The notes below the pieces were generated by a model, which had not been told where the DNA came from, did no database searches, and saw nothing but the letters and a program-made list of their open reading frames with translations. A program made the position numbers and the translations under genes. Shown here in pieces: positions 17,094 to 24,997 of a DNA stretch of 64,000 nt (positions are counted from its first letter, which is position 1; every line of letters begins with the position of its first letter). Origin of the DNA: Polyangiaceae bacterium (GTDB taxonomy: Bacteria > Myxococcota_A > Polyangia > Polyangiales > Polyangiaceae); contig JAICQQ010000007.1 of assembly GCA_025937785.1 (NCBI GenBank), forward strand, positions 26,225 to 90,224, given 5' to 3'.

Positions 17094-17659
17094 TTAACTG
17101 GCGCGGCGCCGCCCCAAGGCGAACCCGAGCCCGGACAGCAGCGGTATCGCAACGAGACCCGGAGCTGCCGGTCGTCGCGCGAGCGTGCAGCCCCCGCCGC
17201 CGCTGGCAACCCACGTCGAAGCGTCGCTGCGCGCGGCCGATGTGAAGGCGATGTCGTCGACGCATAGCTCGAAGTCCGTCTCGCGCGGCCGTTGGAACGG
17301 AACGGCGCGCAGCGCGGCCGGGCAGACGCTTCCAGATGACCGGCAGCGTGCTGGTAGTGGCGCCCAGCATAGTCGAGGCTGATGTCGATGCCCCGAGCGC
17401 CAATGGTAGAAGGCGCGCATGACGTTGACGAACTCGGCGTCATACACGTCGTCGCCCACGCGGAAGCTCACGCTGCGGCCGTGCCCTCGACTTCGACATA
17501 GTACTCGCCCGCCTCTGCCAGCTCGCTGAAGTCTGCCAGGCGCACGGGGGTGGCGGTGGCGGTGTCGACGAACTCTTCGGAGAGCGCGCCGCGGAGGGCG
17601 ACGCTATCGTCGTCCGTCCGCCGCACCTCGAAGTCTTGGGCCGACGCTGCGCGCGTCAA
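17094..17659 (-). pseudogene. GH9-type (CelD_N) protein relic with MYXO-CTERM-like tail
   Basis: A decayed gene read leftward. The first open piece (17659-17468) spells an Ig-like CelD_N domain: ALRGALSEEFVDTA, VRLADFSELAEAGEYYVEVE. After a frameshift the next piece (17471-17094) continues FRVGDDVYDAEFVNVMRAFY, the end of that domain, then jumps to a binding-domain-like DFELCVDDIAFTS and ends GGGGCTLARR...LSGLGFALGRRR, a Cys-hydrophobic-Arg tail like MYXO-CTERM. The catalytic (alpha/alpha)6 barrel between them is absent, so this is an internal deletion plus frameshifts. Assignment to GH9 rests on the Ig-like domain. The first codons overlap the stop of the neighbouring persulfide dioxygenase gene. 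Confidence 0.7.
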
Positions 17660-18738
17660 ATCTTTACGCTGCTACTCGGCTCGGTGACGTGGCCCTGGGC
17701 TCGCCATCCGAGAATGCCGCCGCGCAAGTTGGCCACGCGCGTGATCCCGGCCTTTTCGAGGATGGTCGCGGCGATAGCGGACCGAGCTCCGGCTGGGCAC
17801 ACCACGATGATCGGTCGATCGCGCGGGATTTCGTCCAGGTGATCGCGCAGCGTGCTGAGCGGCGCGATCACGGACTCTGGCAGCAAACCCATTTCCGTGG
17901 CTTTGATTTCGTCGAGTTCGCGCACGTCCACGATGGTCAGGCCTCCGGCGTGGGCGTACACCCAGTCGGGCTCGACCTGCAACACACCCGCGTAAGTGCG
18001 CACGACCGGGCCCCAGTCGGGTAGGCGTGGCCCGTCGGAGCCGTCAGCGGGCTTTCCGCAGGCCAGGTTCGCAGGGACGGCGACCTTCAGCTTCTTCGGG
18101 TGAGGGAGACCGAGGTTCTTCATGTAGCCGACGAAGTCTTCTTCGCGCACGCCGTCGCCGAGGCGCGGGTTCCAGCGTCGTTCTTCCCAAATCGTGCTCG
18201 AGCAGCGACCGTCGTAGTCGTGCGCCGGATACACCGCGTAATCGGGCGGCAGCGACAAAAGTTGCTCACGTACCGAACGAAATAGCCGTTCGGCGCTGCC
18301 CTGCTGAAAGTCCGTGCGCCCTGCGCCGCGAATCAAGAGCGCGTCCCCGCTGAACACCATTCTTTGGGCAGGCAGCACGAAGCTGACGCACCCGGCCGTG
18401 TGCCCGGGTGTCTCCCGCACCTCGAGCCGAACCTGGCCCATGGCGATCACGTCGCCGTGGGCGTAGGGCAGGTCGACGCCGGTTGCTCCGGCGTTCCCCG
18501 AAACACCGATCGCGCTGTTCAGGGCGTGCTTCATCAGCCATGCCCCTGTCACGTGATCGGCGTGCACGTGGGTTTCGAGCGTGTGCGTCAGGCGAAGCTC
18601 GAGCTCGCGCAACAACGCCAGGTCCCGAAAGTGCTGCTCGTAGACGCAATCGATCAGTACCGCCTCACGCGTGGCTTCGTCGGCGAGCAGATAGGTGAAC
18701 GTCGAGGTTTCGTTGTCGATCAACTGCCGAAAGAGCAT
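17656..18738 (-). CDS. Persulfide dioxygenase-rhodanese fusion (ETHE1-like)
   Basis: A 360-residue cytoplasmic enzyme. Residues 1-235 are a metallo-beta-lactamase-fold sulfur dioxygenase of the ETHE1 type: THVHADHVTGAW supplies iron-binding histidines, TPGHTAGCVSF and FSGDALLIRGAGRTDFQQG follow, and VYPAHDYDGR gives the last His. Residues 265-355 are a rhodanese domain with active-site loop VVCPAGARSAIA (Cys present). Fusions of this kind oxidise glutathione persulfide to sulfite and pass sulfane sulfur on, in sulfide detoxification or sulfur amino-acid breakdown. ATG 18736-18738 is the family start. The gene end abuts the GH9 relic. Confidence 0.93.
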   Translation of the reverse strand: MLFRQLIDNETSTFTYLLADEATREAVLIDCVYEQHFRDLALLRELELRLTHTLETHVHADHVTGAWLMKHALNSAIGVSGNAGATGVDLPYAHGDVIAMGQVRLEVRETPGHTAGCVSFVLPAQRMVFSGDALLIRGAGRTDFQQGSAERLFRSVREQLLSLPPDYAVYPAHDYDGRCSSTIWEERRWNPRLGDGVREEDFVGYMKNLGLPHPKKLKVAVPANLACGKPADGSDGPRLPDWGPVVRTYAGVLQVEPDWVYAHAGGLTIVDVRELDEIKATEMGLLPESVIAPLSTLRDHLDEIPRDRPIIVVCPAGARSAIAATILEKAGITRVANLRGGILGWRAQGHVTEPSSSVKI

Positions 18739-18933
18739 GCGCCAATGGTACAGGAGCCTCGGACGCGCCGCACCCACGTCGCCTCAGAACCGCCCCACTG
18801 CGGCCGGATGGACCGGGCGACCAACAGCTGGCTCACGATCCCCGGTCTCGAACTCACCCGGAAAACCCCGGCGTTCTGCGCGAGCGAGGAAGCACTGGCG
18901 AAAGCAAGCGAAGGTCGCTAGACCGAGGGACGC

Positions 18934-20343
18934 ATGGCCTCGAACTCGAATGCCCCGGCCGAGGCTGCCCCGCCAGAAGAGGCAGCCAAGATCCCGATCC
19001 TGGTGATCGACGACGATCAAGACATGTGCGAGCTCGTCGAGGCGGGGCTTGCGCCTCAGGGCTTCGACGTCGAATGGTGCACCCGCGCCGCCGAGGGGCT
19101 CGATCTGTTGGCCGAGCGAGACTTCAAGCTGGTCTTGACCGACCTGCAACTCGTCGAAGCGAGCGGGCTCGACGTGTGCAAGCGCGTTCACGAGATTCGC
19201 CCCGACGTTCCCACTATCGTCATGACGGCCTTCGGCAACATGGAAGCCGCGATCGACGCGCTTCGGGCCGGCGCCCATGATTTCATCAACAAACCGTTCG
19301 ACTTCGACACGCTGTCACACACGATGCGCCGCGCGGTACGGCATCAATGGTTGCAGGACGAGGTCAAGCGCCTCACGGGGGTGGTGCGGCACGCGAGCGG
19401 GGCGGGGGACTTGGTCGGTGAAAGCACCGCCATCCGTCGCGTCTTCGATCTGGTGCATCGCGTCAGCGACACGGATGCTTCCGTGCTGCTCACGGGGGAA
19501 AGCGGCACGGGCAAGGAGCTCGTCGCCCGCGCGCTCCACACCGAGAGTTCGCGGGCGTCGCGACCGTTCCAGGCGTTGAACTGCGCAGCCGTTCCTGCCA
19601 GCCTGCTCGAAAGCGAGCTCTTCGGGCACATCGAGGGCGCGTTCACCGACGCGAAGGCGACGCGCAAGGGGCTGTTCGAGCAGGCCGACGGCGGGACCGT
19701 GCTGCTGGACGAGATCGCGGAGATGCCGCTCGACATGCAACCGAAGCTGCTTCGAGTGCTTCAAGAAAAGAAGGTCAGGCCCCTCGGCGGCCACCGCGAA
19801 GTCCCCTTCGACACCCGAATCATCGCGGCAACCAACCGCGACCTCGAAGCCGAAGTGGAGCAGGGGCGGTTTCGCGAAGACCTGTACTATCGGCTCAACG
19901 TGATTCAGATTCACGTGCCTCCGCTGCGCGCCCGCGGCAACGACATCCTGCTCTTGGCCCAGCATTTTCTCGAGAGAAGCGCGGCGCGCCTGGGCAAGCC
20001 CGTCAAGGCCATTTCAGCGGAGGCGGCTCAGAAGCTCGTCGACTACGATTGGCCCGGCAATGTGCGGCAGCTCGAAAACTCCATCGAGCGGGCGATCACC
20101 CTGACGCGGTTCGACCACCTCACGGTCGACGACCTCCCGGAACGCGTACGCAAGTTCGACGCTTCGCCTGCTCACGTCATCGATCTCGAGCTAGAGCACA
20201 TGATGACGCTCGAACAGCTCGAGCGGCGCTACATCGAGCGCGTGCTGAAGGCCAGCGCTGGCAACAAGACCCAGGCCGCCAAGGTACTCGGCGTGGACCG
20301 GCGCACCCTCTATCGCAAGCTCGAGCGCTACGAGTCCGGCTGA
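18934..20343 (+). CDS. Sigma-54-dependent response regulator (NtrC family)
   Basis: A 469-residue activator. Residues 20-135 are a receiver domain (ILVIDDDQD, phosphorylatable Asp in LVLTDLQL, TAFGN, KPF). Residues 160-385 are the AAA+ domain: Walker A GESGTGKE, GAFTDA in place of the usual GAFTGA, Walker B GTVLLDEIAEM, and the R-finger region FREDLYYRLNV. The C-terminus is a Fis-type HTH (NKTQAAKVLGVDRRTLYRKL). It activates sigma-54 promoters, perhaps the one at 31780. No partner kinase is adjacent. The GAFTDA change is in the loop that touches sigma-54 but is seen in other activators. Confidence 0.96.
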   Translation: MASNSNAPAEAAPPEEAAKIPILVIDDDQDMCELVEAGLAPQGFDVEWCTRAAEGLDLLAERDFKLVLTDLQLVEASGLDVCKRVHEIRPDVPTIVMTAFGNMEAAIDALRAGAHDFINKPFDFDTLSHTMRRAVRHQWLQDEVKRLTGVVRHASGAGDLVGESTAIRRVFDLVHRVSDTDASVLLTGESGTGKELVARALHTESSRASRPFQALNCAAVPASLLESELFGHIEGAFTDAKATRKGLFEQADGGTVLLDEIAEMPLDMQPKLLRVLQEKKVRPLGGHREVPFDTRIIAATNRDLEAEVEQGRFREDLYYRLNVIQIHVPPLRARGNDILLLAQHFLERSAARLGKPVKAISAEAAQKLVDYDWPGNVRQLENSIERAITLTRFDHLTVDDLPERVRKFDASPAHVIDLELEHMMTLEQLERRYIERVLKASAGNKTQAAKVLGVDRRTLYRKLERYESG

Positions 20344-20470
20344 ACGGACTGCGGACCGCCAAACGATCCGGCTGGGGCAACTATGCTGAAGCCAGCGTGA
20401 CGCAGATTCGTTCCCAGGGGTCCACCGCTGCTTCCACGATTCGGCACCGAACTTGCCTAGTTTGGCTGGC

Positions 20471-21625
20471 ATGCAGGTCTGCGCCTCGCCAGCTCAGCTC
20501 TTTTTGCGGTGGTTTTCATGTTTGGCGCTCGTCTTCGTGTCGTGCCTGATGGTGCTGAGCTGCCTGGGGCGACAGCCAGAGGCTTCTCCCCGGGGGGAAC
20601 GCCAAGCACCGCCCCTCGAAGCAGCCACCGACCCGGTGACGGTGATGGTCGTGCTGGACGGGGTCCGTTGGCAGGAGATCTTTCACGGCGTGGATCGCGC
20701 CCGGGCTCGCCGTCTCAATCTGCGCCCCGAGACCGCCCGCCAGCTGTTGCCAAACCTCTACCGGCTCATCGACGATCACGGTTGCGTGCTCGGCGCTCCC
20801 GGAGCTGGCAGCCTCGTGAGCGCGTCTGGTCCCGACTTCCTGTCATTGCCGGGTTACACGGAGATTTTCTCGGGAGCTGCCCCCGTCGATTGCCCCGACA
20901 ACGAGTGCGGGCGCGTGCACCAGGTGACCATCGCGGACCAGGTGGCGCAACTCGGCCAGTCTCCGGCCGACGTTGCGGTGATCAGTTCATGGCCCAAGGT
21001 CGCGCTGGCTGCGTCGCACGCCCCCGAGCACCTGCTGATCTCGGCGGGGCGATCCGAGGCGGAGAATGCGCACGTGCTCCGGCAGTATCCTGCAGTATGG
21101 CAGGCGTATCTGGCGGGCGCTCGCGCAAAGCCCGCCCCCGGCTGGGGCGAGTTTCGCCCGGATCGACACACAGCGGCGCTCGCGCTCGACTATCTGCGAC
21201 ACGCAGAACCGCGGTTCTTGTTCGTGGGTCTCGGAGAAACGGACGAGTATGCCCACCGCAACGACTACCGGAGCTACCTCTCGGCCCTGCGCGACGCTGA
21301 TCGCGTCGTCGGTCGCATCTACGAGGTGCTCGAACGAGCCGCGCGCAGGGGAGCGACGACCCTGCTCTTCGTCACCAGCGACCACGGTCGTGCGGAGTTC
21401 GCGCATCACGGGAAGGCGTACCCCGAGTCAGCGCGCACCTGGCTGGTGGCCGCCGGCAGCGCTGTCAGGGCGCGCGGGGTCGTCCGTTCGCCTGAACCTC
21501 GGCGACTCGCAGACTTGGCCCCCACCCTCCGCGCGCTCTGGGGCTTCGAGGGTGAGGCGCCATCGGAGCTGCTGCTCGATCGGGAGCTGCAGCCCGGCCG
21601 CGTGCTGACCGAGCTTTTTCAATGA
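20471..21625 (+). CDS. Alkaline-phosphatase-superfamily lipoprotein
   Basis: A 384-residue envelope protein from ATG 20471. The hydrophobic start ends in VLSC, a lipobox (Cys near residue 31). The mature part has the superfamily metal and nucleophile elements: VMVVLDGVRWQEIFHGVD, SLPGYTEIFSG (nucleophile Thr probably in GYTEI), FVGLGETDEYAHRNDY with a D and H pair, and FVTSDHGR with DH. It fits the type I phosphodiesterase/sulfatase-like group, acting on phosphate or phosphoglycerol groups in the periplasm or at the surface; the substrate is unknown. It follows the sigma-54 activator with 127 bp between them. Confidence 0.82.
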   Translation: MQVCASPAQLFLRWFSCLALVFVSCLMVLSCLGRQPEASPRGERQAPPLEAATDPVTVMVVLDGVRWQEIFHGVDRARARRLNLRPETARQLLPNLYRLIDDHGCVLGAPGAGSLVSASGPDFLSLPGYTEIFSGAAPVDCPDNECGRVHQVTIADQVAQLGQSPADVAVISSWPKVALAASHAPEHLLISAGRSEAENAHVLRQYPAVWQAYLAGARAKPAPGWGEFRPDRHTAALALDYLRHAEPRFLFVGLGETDEYAHRNDYRSYLSALRDADRVVGRIYEVLERAARRGATTLLFVTSDHGRAEFAHHGKAYPESARTWLVAAGSAVRARGVVRSPEPRRLADLAPTLRALWGFEGEAPSELLLDRELQPGRVLTELFQ

Positions 21626-21650
21626 GCTGATCGCCCGGCGCGAGCGGCGG

Positions 21651-22646
21651 TCAGGACTGGCTTTGCACTTGGTTCGACCCCTGGCCGTGAATCGGGGCCG
21701 GCTCGAAGAACTCTTCGTTGACCAGCCCGCACACCTCGATCGTGCTCGCCACGATCCACGTGAAGAGCGCGTGCAGATCGCCCACCGTTTCGGGGTTGTT
21801 CGCCAGCGCTGCCAGTCGCTCGAGCATGCTCTCGATCTTCGCCGTCGAACGCTGCCCAATGCTCGAACCTTTCATGCGGATCAACCGCACCAGGTTCTTC
21901 GAGCGCTCGAGGTTACAGCTCACCGAGCGGGGGAATGCGTGGTCGAACAGCAGAAAATGCGCCACGGCGCGCCCCGAAAAGTTCGTCACCTCGCGCTTGA
22001 AAAACGGCTCTACACCAGAACAGTAACGCAAGGTTGCCAGCCACTGCGCCGCTTCGCTGGGTGACTCGACCTCGTCGTCACCAGGTCCCATGCTGTGGTG
22101 CTTCACGTCCAGTACCCGCGCGGTCTGGCCCGCACGCTCCAGCGTTGTGCCGAGCCGCATGAAGCGAAAGGGTTCGTCGTGCAGCATCGTAGCCTCGGCA
22201 ACGCCGTGGAACAGCAAGCATTGTTGCTTGAGGTGGTGGTAGAAGGCGTGTCTGTCTTCGTCGAACGCCCGCCGCGCGCTGCGTGAGCCGAGCCACAACC
22301 ACAGATCGTTCAGCACCTCCCACATCTCGAGGCTGATCGTTTCGCGGATGGTGCGCGCGTTCTCGCGCGCCATGGCCAGCGAGGAAAACACCGAGCTAGG
22401 GTTGTCAGGATTCCACGTCAGGTACTGCTGGGCAACGTTCGCGTCGTCGCGCTGATGCTCGAGGACCGTCTCCTGGTAATGCTCCTGCTGCCCGGTGACG
22501 ATGACGAGCGGGCGCCAGCGATCGGCTTCCGGCAAATCGACATCGAGCTGGAACGCCATGTTCACGTCCTCGAGTCGCGCCAGCATTTCGACCCGCTCGA
22601 GGTATCGGTTCATCCAGAAACAGCTGCTCGCTACCCGAGAAATCAT
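21651..22646 (-). CDS. Alpha-E domain protein (DUF403)
   Basis: A 331-residue helical protein of the alpha-E family. It begins [20 protein letters not shown], the characteristic start, and has [37 protein letters not shown] and [20 protein letters not shown]. The biochemical role is not established, but the gene is nearly always next to a circularly permuted ATP-grasp gene, often with transglutaminase-like and peptidase-like genes, which suggests a peptide tagging or modification pathway. ATG 22644-22646 overlaps the stop of the upstream ATP-grasp gene by four bases (ATGA), so the two are translationally coupled. Confidence 0.92.
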   Translation of the reverse strand: MISRVASSCFWMNRYLERVEMLARLEDVNMAFQLDVDLPEADRWRPLVIVTGQQEHYQETVLEHQRDDANVAQQYLTWNPDNPSSVFSSLAMARENARTIRETISLEMWEVLNDLWLWLGSRSARRAFDEDRHAFYHHLKQQCLLFHGVAEATMLHDEPFRFMRLGTTLERAGQTARVLDVKHHSMGPGDDEVESPSEAAQWLATLRYCSGVEPFFKREVTNFSGRAVAHFLLFDHAFPRSVSCNLERSKNLVRLIRMKGSSIGQRSTAKIESMLERLAALANNPETVGDLHALFTWIVASTIEVCGLVNEEFFEPAPIHGQGSNQVQSQS

Positions 22647-24109
22647 GAGTTCTCCAGCACCCAGGTGTCCTTGGAGCCGCCGCCTTGGCTCGAGTTGACG
22701 ACGTATGACCCTTCGATCAGCGCCACCCGAGTCAGGCCGCCGGGCAACACCCAGCGCTCGTTTCGGCCGCTGACCACGTACGGCCGTAGATCGACCCGGC
22801 GCGGGGCCACGCCGCCCTTGGTCCAAGTGGGGCAGGTCGAAAGCTCGATCCGCGGCTGCGCGATGTAACTGCGCGGCTTGGCCTTCACCCGCGCATGGAA
22901 TTCCTCGAGCTCGCTCGCCGACGCCTGTGGGCCGATCAGCATGCCGTAGCCCCCCGCTTCGTCGACTGCCTTCACCACCAGCTCCGACATATGGTCGAGC
23001 ACGTACTTCAGGTCGTCGTCACGCATGCACACGTACGTGCGGACCTGCTGCAGCAGCGGCTCTTCCGACAAGTAGAAGCGGATCATGTCGGGCACGAACG
23101 GGTAGATCGCCTTGTCATCGGCCACGCCATTGCCGATGGCGTTGGCGAGCGCCACGTTGCCCGCCTTGTACGCACGCACCAGACCCGGAACCCCGAGCGC
23201 GCTGTCTTTCCTGAATACTTCCGGGTCGAGGAATGCATCGTCGATGCGTCGATAGATCACGTCGATGCGCTGAGGTCCCCGCGTGGTCTTCGCCCACACG
23301 CAGTCGTCGTCGACGAAGAGATCCGAACCCTGCACCAACGGCACGCCCATACGGCGAGCCAAGAACGTATGTTCGAAGTACGCCGAGTTGTACGGCCCAG
23401 GCGTCAACACCACGGTGCTGTCCTGATCGTCCGGCGCGGGCCCTACGGAGTCGAGCGCTTGCCGCAGTCGCACCGGATACTCATCCACCGGCATCACTCG
23501 CGCGCGGGCGAATACCCGCGGAAACACCTTCTTCATCACCATACGGTTCTCGATCACGTACGACACCCCCGACGGCGTCCGCACGTTGTCCTCGAGCACC
23601 AGGATCTCACCCGCGGGGCCGCGGATCAGATCGATGCCGGCGATGTGGATGTACACTCCCCGCGGCGGTCGCACGCCGTGCATCTCGGGCAGGTACCCTT
23701 TTGCCCCCAGGACCAGGTTCGCCGGCACTTGGCCTTCCTTCAAGATCCGCTGCTCGCCGTAGATGTCCATCAAGAACTCGTTCAGCGCCTGGATCCGCTG
23801 CAAGAGTCCCTGCCGCAAGCGTCCCCAATCCGAAGCCGGAATCACCCGCGGGATCAGATCGAACGGAAAGATACGCTCCGCCCCCTGCTGATCCGAGTAA
23901 ACCGAGAACGTGATGCCCTCACGCAAGAAAGTGGCATCCGCGAGCTTCCTCCGCGCGCGAAACTCTCGCTCGCCGAGCCCATTCAACAGCTCGATCACCC
24001 GCTGTGCTTCGGGTCGGGGAGTGCCATCCGCCTGAAAGCACTCGTCGAATGCGCCTGCGAGCGGGCTGTAGTGATCGAATAGTTCCGGCGGCGGGAGGAG
24101 GTCTGCCAC
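22643..24109 (-). CDS. Circularly permuted ATP-grasp protein (DUF404/DUF407)
   Basis: A 488-residue cytoplasmic ligase-like protein. Signatures are [54 protein letters not shown] (the conserved EDN), [27 protein letters not shown] and [20 protein letters not shown]. The family has an ATP-grasp fold in permuted order and is predicted to form peptide or amide bonds, together with the alpha-E protein encoded downstream. The companion transglutaminase-like and proteasome-like genes often found with this pair are not in the window. ATG 24107-24109 is the only good start. Confidence 0.93.
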   Translation of the reverse strand: MADLLPPPELFDHYSPLAGAFDECFQADGTPRPEAQRVIELLNGLGEREFRARRKLADATFLREGITFSVYSDQQGAERIFPFDLIPRVIPASDWGRLRQGLLQRIQALNEFLMDIYGEQRILKEGQVPANLVLGAKGYLPEMHGVRPPRGVYIHIAGIDLIRGPAGEILVLEDNVRTPSGVSYVIENRMVMKKVFPRVFARARVMPVDEYPVRLRQALDSVGPAPDDQDSTVVLTPGPYNSAYFEHTFLARRMGVPLVQGSDLFVDDDCVWAKTTRGPQRIDVIYRRIDDAFLDPEVFRKDSALGVPGLVRAYKAGNVALANAIGNGVADDKAIYPFVPDMIRFYLSEEPLLQQVRTYVCMRDDDLKYVLDHMSELVVKAVDEAGGYGMLIGPQASASELEEFHARVKAKPRSYIAQPRIELSTCPTWTKGGVAPRRVDLRPYVVSGRNERWVLPGGLTRVALIEGSYVVNSSQGGGSKDTWVLENS

Positions 24110-24187
24110 GGCCTCAATCTACCGACCCCCTTCGACCGCGCGCAAGCGTCAGTTTTTTCCGGCGCGCACGCCCGCAATCCGCGCCGG

Positions 24188-24364
24188 CTAGTGTCGGGTC
24201 AGCAGATAAATCACCAGCTGTATCGAGTACACCACGGCGATCGCGATGATCGCGGCGTTGACGACGCGGTCGAGCCCACGAGCGATGGCCCGCAGCTTCA
24301 CTCCGAAGAAGAGCTTGCCAATGAGCAAGCCCACGAGCGTAATCGCCAATACCTTACTGAGCAC
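24188..24364 (-). CDS. 58-residue membrane protein
   Basis: A short open frame from GTG 24364 that encodes two hydrophobic helices joined by a basic turn: VLAITLVGLLIGKLFFGVKL, then RAIARGLDR, then AAIIAIAVVYSIQLVIYLL, ending TRH. The composition is plainly that of a real inner-membrane hairpin and not of an antisense shadow. No family is recognised. The start is weak (no ATG in frame). It is 78 bp upstream of the ATP-grasp gene on the same strand and might be co-transcribed with it. Confidence 0.5.
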   Translation of the reverse strand: MLSKVLAITLVGLLIGKLFFGVKLRAIARGLDRVVNAAIIAIAVVYSIQLVIYLLTRH

Positions 24365-24449
24365 TCCGTCGGGATCGTAATGAAGAATGGCGCGAGTGCC
24401 AGGGGGAAGCGGAGTTCGGTGATGAACGAGCCTTCTGGGCAGAAAGCGT

Positions 24450-24478
24450 GCGGGGCTCCCGATGATTGGGAGCCCCGC
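24450..24478 (-). terminator. Rho-independent-like hairpin after the EF-Tu relic
   Basis: A perfect 11-bp stem (GCGGGGCTCCC against GGGAGCCCCGC) with a 7-nt loop, 16 bases past the stop of the EF-Tu fragment. The minus-strand tail contains CTTTCT. It is probably the old tuf terminator kept with the relic. Confidence 0.6.
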
Positions 24479-24493
24479 GAGCTCACCGCGAGC

Positions 24494-24796
24494 TCACCGC
24501 ACCAGGCTCACGACCCCGGCACCGACGGTGCGACCCCCCCCGCGCATGGCGAAGCGCATGCCCGGCTCCAGCGCGACAGGGCGACCGAGCTCGAAGTCGA
24601 TCTCGGCTCGATCGCCGGGCCGCATGCTCTGCGCGAGACGCAAGGTCCCGGGCACATCGCTGACCCCGAAATAGAACTTCGGGGTGTAGCCGTCGGCGCA
24701 CGGCGTCTTGCGACCGCCCTCATCGCTGCCGAGCAAGAAGATCTCGGCGCGACCGGCGCGATGAGGAGCCACCGAGCCAGGAGCGATCGGTCGCGT
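24494..24796 (-). pseudogene. tuf: Orphan EF-Tu domain III fragment
   Basis: Leftward reading gives RPIAPGSVAPHRAGRAEIFL, then GGRKTP, YTPKFYFGVSDVPGT, PVALEPGMRFAMRGGGRT and VGAGVVSLVR, an unmistakable elongation factor Tu C-terminal domain (domain III). The GTP-binding domain and domain II are absent: in frame, a TAA lies upstream within an AT-rich patch near 24800-24820 (about TAACATATAGATAACTATTT), an abrupt drop in GC. The only start candidate is GTG 24772 (92 codons). It is most likely a relic left by recombination between tuf copies, and its terminator is preserved. It could in theory be expressed as a domain. Confidence 0.75.
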
Positions 24797-24997
24797 TAAA
24801 TAGTTATCTATATGTTATGGAGCGCTACGGATCACCGCCAGGCGGCGCGGCGTGAGGCCATGTCGGATACGCGCGGGTGCGGGTTCACCGGCAACCGACA
24901 TGCTTCGAGCGGCGGTGACAGTCTGAGCTGATTTTGTCGGCAGATTCATGGGTCTCGGTCGATCCGGCGCAGCCCAACGCTGCTAGACTCCAGCGTC

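Noticed and set aside
24298..24486. Minus-strand open frame overlapping the 58-residue membrane protein
   Set aside because: Its sequence is Ser/Arg-rich and unlike a protein, whereas the other frame has two clear membrane helices.
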